NCBI GenBank assembly: GCA_012184525.1
Contig: WOFQ01000026.1
Location: 310,001 to 374,000 of the forward strand
Source: Xenoacremonium recifei
Lineage: Eukaryota > Ascomycota > Sordariomycetes > Hypocreales > Nectriaceae
DNA: 64,000 bases
Reading direction: 5' to 3'
Under the pieces are notes generated by a model. The model ran no database searches. It saw nothing but the letters and a program-made list of their open reading frames with translations, and was not told where the DNA came from. Shown here in pieces: positions 47,768 to 58,204 of the stretch. Made by a program: the position numbers and the translations under genes. How positions within the stretch are numbered: the stretch's first letter is position 1; each line of letters begins with the position of its first letter.

Positions 47768-49241
47768 CTATTTGAGACGTGCTGCCAATGTGGTATCCCA
47801 TGTAGACTTAACGGCAGAGTAAAAACCATCATCAGTCAAGACCTCGAGCCCTAGTAGAGCCAATATCTTTCCTATCTTTTGGGACTCAGCGAAGGCTTCG
47901 TCGGTGCCGGCGGCCGCCGCGAATTTGTGCTCATGGACGCTGATGCCAGGCTCACAGGGAATCGTAAACATTGAGTGCAGCGCAGGTACTTTATACGAAA
48001 CGTTTCCTTGAAGCTCTGTTAGTAAAAAAATAGGGTTAAGAAGACGAATAAACCAACCAATATCCGAAGACCCTTTGCCGACGCTTCCATCCCAGGGAAT
48101 TGCCCCAGGAATCCCCACTGCCTTAGCAATCACGGCATATCGATCATTCAAGGCCGGTGACGGAACGAAGTCATCGTAGCCCTGTACCCTGTGCACGAGT
48201 CAGAAGGCTTTCGAGCCATAAGTGATACGATTAAACGAACTCTGAAATTTTAATTTCGCAGCCAGTTGCTTGAGCAGCAGCCTCAAAACAACCACGAACT
48301 CGCTTCTGAAGCACATCTGCCAGCTTCTTGGTACTGCTTCGGCAAATATAGTAAGCCCGTGCATACTCTCCTATGACATTTGCATATCTTGGGCATTCTT
48401 GAAGACAGCCGTGAACCCTTTCAAAGGGGTGTATGTGTTGTCTGAGGAGGCCGATGTTGGTATGTGCTGCGACGGCTGCATCATAGGCATTGATTCCTAG
48501 CCAAGGGCTTGCAGCTGCATGAGTGGCTTTGCCAAAGAACTCGACACTCAATCGTCTATCCGCGAGGAAATTGGCCCCTCCGATAGTCGTGATATTTTCA
48601 TCGCCCACCATTACTGTTGAACATGGGTGACTATCGAGCCAATGAATGTCAGTCGTTGCATGAATGGAGAAAAAAAAAAGGTCGGGAACTTACCTCATCA
48701 AAACCGCGTCGATGCCCTCATAAGCACCCTTTTCCAGCAGGACTGCTTTGCCGCCGAGATTTTCTTCAGCAGGGGTCCCAAGTAGCTGCACTCGACCGGG
48801 AATGCCTCGCTTTTGCAGAGTATAATGCATTGCAAAAAAGGTAGCAAGTGAACTAGCCGCAATGAGATTGTGACCGCAAGCATGTCCAACATCTGGCAGA
48901 GCATCATATTCAGCGTTAATGCCGACTTTCCTACCCCCTTCCCCGGAGAGGACTTCAAAAGCTGTATCCACGCCGTAAGCGTGACGGGTAACTTGAAGTC
49001 CCAACCCTTCCATGAAGTCACAAATAGTGTCGTGGGCAATGTGCTCATTCATGGCTAGCTCAGGGTTTTCATGAATCTATTTTATCCCTTGTTATTCGCC
49101 GCTCGTTTGATGATTGCTGCCTCGCTGGAAGAAACATACATGACGAATCACTGCTCGCAAACGCTCATTAATCTGGGCTAGGGCATTTTCAACATCTCCC
49201 TTAACATCATGAACGAATTGTATACTATCGCCAGTAGCCAT
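47768..49241 (-). CDS. M20-family metallo-amidohydrolase (ACY1L2/PM20D2-like)
   Basis: Five exons: 49241..49140, 49076..48694, 48630..48241, 48188..48058 and 48006..47768; 414 aa. The last intron keeps the frame open, but GTTGGT, TACTAAC and CAAG mark it, and removal restores SSDIG-NVSYKVPALHSMF. Zinc-site motifs: EYDALPDVGHACGHN, PAEENLGGK, and the late His in SVHEHKF. The dimerisation/lid segment FFGKATHAAASPW is intact. Family enzymes split N-acyl or dipeptide amide bonds, and relatives include aminoacylase-like and p-aminobenzoyl-glutamate hydrolases. With an anion transporter and an acetyltransferase next door it probably processes an imported amide (inference). Donor GTTCGT of intron 3 is weak. 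Confidence 0.87.
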
Positions 49242-50020
49242 GGTAGCTAGTGTCCGAAATACGAAGAGAAGAAGTGAGAATGGGGAAGTGGACTTTCCAA
49301 CAAATGGTCGAAGTCAAGAAGAATAATAGGTTGTCTTTGCCAACTCAAGTTTCGAGAGATCGAATATCAGACCCAGTCATTAAGTACACAGCCATTTCCG
49401 CCTTCGAAAATGAATAGCCCCTTGAGAATTCGATTTAGGTCCCAGATATTGTTTGGAACAGACGTACTTACGATAAGGAGTACAGAGTAGGCAATAGCCG
49501 AAGAGGCGAAGAGCCGAGTTACGGAGCTCGGCACCAAGGATATAGACGAATTGGCGAGATACCCACAACATCGGTTCGGGCTACCCCAATGGCACTGACA
49601 AGTCGTTCACAAATGTTTGGCGCGGAGGCGGAGGCCTTTCTTGGCAAGACCAGTGGCAAATGCAACGGGTTCTTGACGCTTTCAACAACAGTCTAACATC
49701 AAGGGGAATTATTGCGTTTCATAGACCTTCCAAAACAAGATACGGAACGTGATAATTACATAAAGCAATTCTACCGCATTAGGTATTTCTCAATTGGACG
49801 AGGGTAAGACTTTCACTTCAATAGATTCTGACTGGCAGTAGAAATTGCAGCTGAGCAATGATAGATTCAAATGAGGACGTATCTATTTTAGGGACCTTTT
49901 TTAGTGGTACGGTGGAAGTATTAATGTAGGTTGCGTTTAAGGACGCGAGCCATTGGTATTTAATTGCACTAGACTTTGACAAATGTCCAAGTAGGCGCCT
50001 AAAGGTACCCAGCAATTAAT
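49242..50020. other. Intergenic between M20 and transporter genes
   Basis: About 780 bp, AT-rich; no coding or repeat signal found. It carries the M20 promoter. Confidence 0.45.
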
Positions 50021-52026
50021 TTAAATAACATAAATATAGTCCTTCATCTCCTTATCTGTGAGATCCTCGGAGCCCATCGCATGTCCGTCGTCGCCCATTT
50101 GCACGTCTTGGTTACCAGACATGTTCTGCTTCCGAAGACGGTTCTGATAGATAAGGTAGAACCTGAGACCGACAGAAGCAGCAGTACTCACTGCTAGACC
50201 GGCAATGCAGACTTTGAACCCAGTCTGGCATCGGAAAGTTAGCCTAGAGCAAATTGGAATGGAATAAGTGATTCGCGTACAGGATACTTTGGAGCTTCCC
50301 TAGTCAAGAATGCCTGGGGACTGATGATATTGCCGAGACAATAAGAAGCAAAGAGCATGGCACCAGCCGTGCTCTTCTTGGTGGCACCGGCGATGTTAGA
50401 AGAGACAAGTGACATGGAGATCGGAATATTGCAAGCAAAGGCCCCCATGAGATAGACTCCAATCAGCTTGCCAACTCTATGACTGTCGCTGAGCGCATAT
50501 ACCAAGACCGAGCCGAGTAGGCTAGAACAATTAGTATTCTATGGGGCCAAAGAGAACAATTGGTCGATCAGGTAGACTCACGCGATGAGGCAGAATGCAG
50601 TCAACATGATGGTTCGTGCGTTCTGGACGTACGATGCGCACACCGAAGACAGGAAGACCAACACGAATTGGACTCCTCCGGAGGGCATCTGCATTAACAA
50701 GGCACTGAGCCCTTTCCATCCAAATCCTTGGATGATGAGGGAAGAGAACTAGCAAAAAGGTCAGTCCGAGCAATTATAAACGTATAAGAACTCTCAAGTG
50801 TGAGCTTACAGCAATCAGGCCCGAGTTGACAATCATTGACCCCAGCATGTTAAGGCAAAGGAGCCAAAGTTGAGGATCACGAAAGGCTTCCCACATTTGG
50901 TGTGACTTGAATTTCCAATCCGTAACCGCGGTTCTGTTGGCCTTAACGCGATCAACCGCCGCGAGCCTTTCTTCCTTTGTCAAGAACCATGCATTCATTG
51001 GGCTATCGGGAAGCAGAAAGAGCATAGCAACGCCCCAAGCGCTTGTCACTGCACCGAGAATAAGAAAGATGTAACGCCACGTCTCAAGGTCTCCTCTGAT
51101 GTGACCAATAGCCCATGACAGAAGCCCACCAACTGTTGCGGCAAGAGAGTTTCCCTAAATCATGTTGTGAGTCCATGCGTCGCAGTTTATATCGCCGAGA
51201 GTAGTAATACCAGGAACCAAATACCATGCCTATGAGTTGTGAGTATAATTGAATCATAATGTATACGGATGAGTTTTTCGACCTACCTCAGAGGCTGCTC
51301 CTCACGTTTGTAGAACATGCCCGTGATCAAGCTGAATCCCGGGGCTACACTAGCCTCAAGAGCACCAAGTAAGAAGCGGACAACCATAAGTTGGGCAAAG
51401 TTATGGCACCCCGCGTGGGCCATTAGGATACCTCCCCACAAGATTCTATCGCCCCTGGGTTAGAAAAGAGCTCATTAACCTGATTGACTGCGGCAACTTA
51501 CACGGTGCAGGCAAGGTATTTCCCAATGGGAAGTCGAAGGTTGAGAAAGGAACTAGGGTACGACATAAAGAAGTATCCAAAATAAAAAATTGAGTTGGTC
51601 CAGGAGTAATCCGTGCCTTTGAGATTCTTTGCGTGGGATAATTGTTAGCCATCAGTGCACTCGCGAGTGCTCACTTAATGAATTAGCTCTTACCGTATCA
51701 GTGATGATTCCCAAGATAGCTGCATAGCCGAGCGCTCCCTTGTCGAGGAACTGCAACATATAGCAAATTGCAAGCAAAGGTAGGAGGCTGAGAACGATAT
51801 TAATTAAAGCGTCGACAATTAGCAAGCGATTGACTCACCAGAAATCCAGTTTCCAGAGGACTTTGCGATGGTCCATTGAAAGATCCTCAATGACGCCTTC
51901 TTCCATCTTGACATTGCCCTCATGAAGGCCGTCAAGTTGCTTTTCCGTCAGATCCTTCATGATGCCAGTGGTGCGAGTGCCGTCAATCTTTATCAGCGAT
52001 TCAATGTGGACTTCTGTCTTTGGCAT
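50021..52026 (-). CDS. Anion:cation symporter (allantoate-permease/Dal5-type MFS)
   Basis: Nine exons, 52026..51839, 51787..51694, 51626..51502, 51445..51289, a 19-nt micro-exon 51229..51211, 51154..50810, 50748..50582, 50521..50281 and 50224..50021, with introns of 51-67 bp. Text such as LQFLDKGALGYAAILGIITD, TDYSWTNSIFYFGYF, MVVRFLLGALEASVAPGF and LLPDSPMNAWFLTKEERLAA is the ACS-family pattern. The product would be about 460 aa with ~12 helices and would import organic anions (allantoate, nicotinate, biotin, ureidosuccinate-type). As read, exon 4 ends two bases out of phase with the micro-exon; skipping the micro-exon restores the frame. The gene may be damaged. Confidence 0.75.
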
Positions 52027-52426
52027 CAAAATGGAATTGGGATGTAAAATTTGACAAAGATGCTGCAACTATATAATACCCAGCTCTTATCTCTTCTCGT
52101 CCTAAACACCATCCGCGTTGCGGGCGTACGTTAGAGTCTTGCATTTTAGATATCTCAACCCATAGATCGGTCTGCACGATGAGTTCTGCATGCGTAATTG
52201 GAACTCAAGAGATAAGGCCCGGCGCCAAGAGTCGGCAATTGTTGATATTGCCGAGCTGAATCGCCTCCGCCACCACCATTGGCCAGCTAGAGCCGAGAGT
52301 TCCAATGCGTAAAATCTGGACCCCAGATTGCCAGATCGATCTGGGCCTCGCCTCCTCGCACCATGTCCCAAACAGAAGCTGCAAGAATAGCATGGCATCT
52401 TTTGCCGTACCAAAGTTGAACAGAAT
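52027..52426. other. Intergenic between ACS transporter and regulator
   Basis: 400 bp. Only chance ORFs; contains the transporter promoter. Confidence 0.45.
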
Positions 52427-54100
52427 TTAGAGTACAAACTTCTCAAAGGGACTATCTTCGAGCCACGACATGTAATCTACCACCCTTCCAGTTTTTCTCC
52501 TCTCTGCTAGTACACCTTCGATAAACACGCGGGCTCGCCGGATATTTTCGCCACAATCTTGCATGGCCCGGAACCGCTCTAAGACCCAAGCTTGATGGAC
52601 TAGATCATCAGATTCCATCGCGGCGATAAATAATGGCCAGGCAATTCGCCATAAGTATCTCGGAGGGGTTGACTCTGCCAACTTTGCACAACAATGCAGA
52701 GTCTGGCTCACGGCAACTCGGGGTGTCAGGTTATGGAGTCGTCTGTCATGAAGGCAGACAATAGCATAAAAGTGCGCCGTTGGGATACAATTGTTTGCAG
52801 CGATGCTTCCTTCTGGCATCTCCGATGACAACACTTCTAAGATGAGTGAAGAGTACTCCTGAGGCGCTCGTCAGTTTTAGTTCTTGTCACATGTGACCTT
52901 TTTATTACTTTGACGTACTTCTCGAAGTTGCTGGATTTCTCGCCCCAGCGATATGAGATCCTGTGCATCGCTAGCTGGGTCTTTGCCGGATGTCTTTGCA
53001 AGAGCACGTCTAAGACGTAGAAGTTTGGAGACAAAGACCTCTATCGGGCGTAGTTGAGTTTCCCATATCTTCTCCTCTATTGGCCACTGCGGACCGTGAG
53101 CCTCTTCAAGGGCGGCCGTGGAACTCTCCATAATTCGATCAATAGATCCTGGATATTGCTCGACTAGTAGATCCAGCAGGCCGCCTCCAAAGCCAAAGAA
53201 CGTTGCGTTTGAGTCATGTTCAATTGTCCAAAACAGGGTTCGATCAATCATTTTCCAAGGTATGCCTGCATCATTAGTTGAGCTCCCGTTGGAAGTCGAT
53301 CGACCACCGATGCTCTCTGGCAGAATAGATGTTCCATGTAAAGCCACAATGTTCTTGACGCCTTCGAGATGCTTTTGCAGCACGGACGGATCGTCCCCAT
53401 ACTGTTGCTCGTAATGGATAAAGAACCATAGGGCGGGAAACGTAATCCAGACACATCTCTCTGGGGCCCGTAGATGCTGAATAAAGAGAGACAGCGCCGT
53501 CTGGTAATGATCAAAAGCGCTCATAGTAAGTTCTGCATCACTCTCGCCAGCCATGTCCCGGATCGAAAATGCGAGTATCAGATGCGCTAACAGGCTATTC
53601 TTGCCGCACATCTGCAAGACGTATCCATAGGAGGACCAGCGGGGAGGCCTGAGGATCATGCGAGGAAGAATGTTCTGGGTATAGTGATACAGGGCTCTTC
53701 GGTCAACTTGGGTCATCGGCAGGGGCCATTCCGTCACCCGGAGATCATGAGCCAGCTCCAGAGGAGCAGATAAGGGAGATCCAGGATCTGTATATGGCGA
53801 CAAAGTCTGCGATGGGCTGTTGTCTGTTCGTGGCTCAAGCCTTTGAGGAAAACTTGGCTGTGGCCGAGCTTTGCGTCGTGGCCTCCGCGCCCGCGGCACA
53901 TAGTCGCAGGAAATGCGTCGTCGGTTGCAATTGAGGCATGTTGGTCGGTTCTCGTCACACTTGACCTTGCGCTCGCGACATGTCCAGCAACCTGTGGTAA
54001 TCAGTGGGGACGGATCTCTAATGCAGGGGTATGAGATGGTAGATTAGTGCTTACCGTTTCGACTTCGAGGGCCGTGTCTGCCTTGGATCGTCTCATCCAT
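52427..54100 (-). CDS. Zn2Cys6 transcription factor beside the ACS transporter
   Basis: Exons 54100..54055, 53991..52919 and 52858..52427; 516 aa. The 63-bp first intron splits the glycine before the zinc cluster (RSRN-GCWTCRERKVKCDENR, then PTCLNC and ISC), a standard CX2CX6CX5CX2CX6C. The second intron is GTACGT...AAACTGAC...CTCAG. The rest fits the Fungal_trans_2 family, with FPALWFFIHYEQQYG and C-terminal YLWRIAWPLFIAAMESDDLV, both typical. It lies directly upstream of the transporter on the same strand, so local control of transport and hydrolysis genes is a fair inference. Confidence 0.88.
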
Positions 54101-54227
54101 TGTTCTGTATCGGGAGCTTTACAAGCGGAAATCTTGGAACTCCAACTCGGCAGTTCGCGTTCATAAAGATATTGCCGAGTGGTGTTGGATAGCCGAAAAG
54201 CCGACGAGCTATTTGATAAGTAGTCAC

Positions 54228-54461
54228 TCACCAGCGGGAAACCCACTGACTGATCAAGCTAGACATTAAGCGCAATTCCTTATCTCGTCGCAGTAACAGT
54301 CTCCTCCAGACAACTGTGGACGCGCTATTAAATATCCAAGGACTCGCAGCTACATGAGTCGCCTCGCCAAAATCAGTGATGCTGCAGCACATCATATCTA
54401 TCGCTTGCCTAAGAGGTGTGAGCCCGTCATGCATCTTATCCAATTCCGACTTGTGATCCAA
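54228..54461 (-). pseudogene. Relic of an M20 amidohydrolase gene
   Basis: A short frame contains DFGEATHVAASPW, close to the M20 lid segment FFGKATHAAASPW of the intact gene 6 kb to the left. Flanking sequence in the same frame is only vaguely M20-like, and no metal-binding motif remains. It looks like a decayed duplicate; chance resemblance is not excluded. Confidence 0.4.
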
Positions 54462-54613
54462 TTTTTAGAGAAGCGCTTTGAAGTATTCTAAATCTCTTTT
54501 CATGAACTGCGGCTAGACGTATGTATACGGGCATTCCAGAAGTGAGAGCGTCTTTATGCGTCACGAAATCCTCCCCCGAGAACCTAATCCTAGGCCATAC
54601 TTGATATGGGAGA

Positions 54614-56307
54614 TTAGGAGGAGCTCTTATTCTCCTCTGGGTTCAGGCTGGTTCTCATGATTGCCCCCTTCCAATCCTGACCCTGTAGGACCTCGAAATC
54701 ACCTCGTCGCACAGCTGCAAGTTCTGGAGCGTCAGTGTGCTTGCCCTCAAAGAGCTCGTCAATCTCTTCTAGGCTCTTCCCGCGTGTTTCAATCCAACAG
54801 ACAATCACGTAGATCAGCTCCAGCAGGTCCCAACTGCCAAAGACCATGTAAGTCTTCCACTGGATTCCTTCCAAGGCGAACGGGAATACGTATGTCGTGA
54901 AGACACTGTCTAGAGTCAGCACCAAATAAAATTCGTTCTGGAAGAGGGAACCAACCCCATGAGAGCAATCGACAGCGTGTAAACAGCCATTCCACTGGCA
55001 CGGATAGAGTAGTTCAGCACTTCAGGAGGATACATGACTGATAGAGGTGTCCATCCAAAAGAGTATGATCCCTGGAAGAGAAAGATCATTGCAACAGTTG
55101 CATAACTTCCTGATAGATTTCCACCGCCGGTATAAACTATGAAGTTTCATCAGTGACTGTCTCTATAAATATTTGTGATTCAACTTACATTTCGTAAAAA
55201 CACCAACAAGGAAGATGAAGAGTACCATGCCAGCCGTAGAGGTGATGGCTAAGAACCGACGTCCCATGCGCTCGGCTAAACTCGTTCCCAGGAGAGATGT
55301 GACAAGGCAGAATGATGAGAGGACGATGTTGACTTGAAGTTGCTCGGTCGTGTTTGTGATACCAGCCTGTTCGAGCATGGTACCCAGATAGTACGAGATG
55401 ACGGTATTTCCGGAAAGACTGCCAATTACAGCCACGGAAAGCGCCAGAGACATTCGTTTCCGGTTGACAGGACCTTTGAAGACCTCAAGCCAGTTCAATT
55501 TCTTCCCAGCCTCCTTTTCGAATTTAAGAGTGTCAAGGATTTCGTTCAACTCAGTGAGGACAGCGGGATCTGATTTATTGCCACCACCATTACAGATAGC
55601 AATGACTTCATGGGCCTCGTCAATACGGTCCTGATATGCTAGCCAACGAGGAGACTCGGGGAGGAATGGCAAAATGGCGATACACCACAGACTAGGAAGC
55701 GCCTGCACAACACTAGGAATCCTCCAAGCCCATGTGCTGTTGATCTGAAAAGTGCCATAGGTGAGACCAGAGGCTATGAGACCTCCAACATACCAAAAGT
55801 CGTAGAACAAACCGAGAGCGAATGCTCGCCAATGCATTGGAGTCGTCTCAGACACGTACGTAGGTGTGGCGACCTTGCTCATCGTGGTGCCGAATCCAAG
55901 GATAATTCTGCCCATAACGAACATGGCAATGTTCTGTGCGGCTGACTGAATAATGATTCCGATCAGTGCAATAATAGCAGCCCAGAACATGCCCTGTTTA
56001 CGGCCATATTTGTTGCTGATGTAACCGCCAAATGGAGTCGAGATGGCGCCTCCGATCCAGATGGCACAAGTATTAAGAGCAAGGGTCGCAGTCGTCAGTT
56101 CGAAATAGTTAGTATATTGAGGGAGGATGTTGAGACCAGTGGTCATGGAACCATCATAGCCCAGTGTCTAGACATCTGGTGTCAGTCGAGTTACCACTTT
56201 GGGAGGCTATTTACCGTCGAGGTGATGGCCGAGGCGCTGATGATGAGACCAGTGAGCACCTTCTGGGAGCGAGGCACCCAAGAAAACTTGGAGTTCAGTG
56301 ATGTCAT
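54614..56307 (-). CDS. MFS sugar porter (hexose/lactose-permease type)
   Basis: Exons 56307..56215, 56167..55189, 55136..54956 and 54905..54614; 514 aa, with 47-52 bp introns. Sugar-porter landmarks: TLGYDGSMTTG at the first helix, SNKYGRKQGM, GRIILGFGTTM, PESPRWLAYQDR, ERMGRRFL and the C-terminal ETRGKSLEEIDELFEG. It is typical of fungal proton-coupled sugar carriers at the plasma membrane; the substrate is unknown. It is divergent from the DUF1479 gene over a 401-bp gap, suggesting co-regulation. Confidence 0.92.
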
Positions 56308-56708
56308 TGTGAGAAATCAAGCAGTCGGCGTGGATTTCGCTCTCCCCTCTTTGTTTCGGAGATGAGTAACTGAGTCGGCGAGATTGGTGCAGTAATAGTT
56401 CCACTCCACAAAGGCGCAGGAACGCCGATATTTGATGCTTGGAATTCTTCAGGCCTATCAAACAAATCATACAGAACGGTGGCGCTACGGTGTCTCGCCC
56501 GAGTGTGCCGTAATCTTATCTCTGGTTGGATCGGCCGAGAGTGACCTCTCGACCGATAATAGTGCCAAGCGAGTCATGATCCATAGATAGGTGGACTTGG
56601 AGACAACTCTAGTTCAGGTTCAATATCGCGCCAATTCGACTTCTCATTCAGTATCCAACATCAATCAATCGTTTCCCCTCTGTTGCCACAAATTCAAGGG
56701 AATCCAAA
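56308..56708. promoter_or_regulatory. Divergent promoter, sugar porter/DUF1479
   Basis: 401 bp between divergent starts; CGG-rich half-sites such as CGGAG and CTCGGC occur (as expected for Zn2Cys6 proteins) but no single operator stands out. Confidence 0.4.
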
Positions 56709-58148
56709 ATGTCCGATAAGCTTGCAGTATGGCCACAGTGGCCGGAGTTCTCCTTGAAGGATGGAGACCTGGACGATTACAATCTGGAGCTAAAGCGAAC
56801 CATCGTTGATCAGTATGGCGAGGTGGCGCTCAGGTCGGCCTGGGTTAAAGTGTGCGCAAAGCTTGAGATTATCACGGATGAGATTATCCGCAAGGGAACC
56901 GATATGATCCCTGATATGCGTTTTGAAGATATAGACAATCTCACGGAGGAACGGAAGAAAGAAATCCTGTCGCGAGGATGCTGCGTTGTGCGCAACGTGA
57001 TCCCGGAGCAAGAGGCTCGCCAATGGTTCATGGACCTCAAGAAATATATCGGAGATAACCAGGGCTCTTACTCTACCAAAGGTACTGTTTCTGCAATCCT
57101 CCCTGGCTCCCCTAGTCGACTCGACTGATTGATCTAGGTTGGCCCGAACGCAACCCCATCTTGAGACTCTATTACACACCGACGCAGATGCTGGCTCGTT
57201 CACACCCAAACCAGATGAAGATGCAGCAGCGACTCAACTCACTCTGGCATAACAGCAGTAGCAGCAGCAGTGCATCAATGGAGCCGCTGACTTATGCGGA
57301 TGCCTTTAAAATCCGCGTTCGTGGTCTACCCTTCCTTGGCCTCGGACCGCACATCGACGCTGGCAGCCTTTGTCGCTGGGCTGATCCAACATACCGCAAG
57401 GTTTATGACGCTGTGTTTTCAGGACGACTTGAAGATCTGGACCTATATGACCTTGGAATACGTAAAGATGCCAAGCAAGCGATGTTTGATGCCGGTGCCC
57501 AGTCAACCGTCCTGCGGACGTTCCAGGGTTGGACCGCCATCACTCCACTGGGACCTGACGAGGGCGGCATGCTGCTATACCCGAACCTCGAGACCGTAAT
57601 AGCTTACATCCTATTGCGGCCCTTTTTCAAAGAGCCTGAAGACTCTACAGTCATTATGGATGCTAGTAAATGGATGCTTGATACTGAATCTGCCTGGTTT
57701 CCTGGCACATTTCGCGACAAGAGCCAGATGGCTAGCCCTTCATCACATCCACACTTGAGACTTCAGGAGTGCATGGTGCATCTCCCTGTGATGGCTCCTG
57801 GAGATACAGTCTGGTGGCATAGCGATGTGAGTTCCCCATAAAAGCAACGCAACAAAGGATTAAAAGTCGGGACAATGAGCTAATTACTCCCGTTTCTAGA
57901 TGATGCATGCCGTTGAAGTCACTCATGACGGGACCGAAGATACGGCCGTGATCTACATCGCTGCCACGCCCACGACCGAGACGAACACGAAGTACATCAA
58001 CCAACAGCTGATTGACTTTCGTACTGGACATATCCCCCACGATTTCCGACCTGGCTTTGATGCGGATGAAAGACTCCTGAAAGGATTTGTTGGAGAATCT
58101 GCGATTGTATCTGAATCTGGCCGTAGAGCTTTTGGAATTGTGCCATAG
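56709..58148 (+). CDS. DUF1479 (YbiU-like) family, probable 2-oxoglutarate-type oxygenase
   Basis: Exons 56709..57081, 57138..57826 and 57900..58148; 436 aa, introns 56 and 73 bp. It matches the DUF1479 family known from bacteria (YbiU) and fungi: RGCCVVRNVIPEQEARQWFM, the substrate side KGWPERNPILRLYY, GPHIDAGSLCRWADP and DTVWWHSDMMHAVE. HxD in PHIDAGS and the His of MMHAVE could form the HxD...H iron site of 2-oxoglutarate oxygenases (inference from motif and double-stranded beta-helix relatives). A poly-Ser run (HNSSSSSSASM) sits in a probable loop. Divergent from a sugar porter and convergent with a regulator, it is likely part of a small catabolic cluster. Confidence 0.88.
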
Positions 58149-58204
58149 TGCAATATATCAATAGACACAAGTTGATACAAAGCTCAATTGAGTGAGGTCT
58201 ACTC

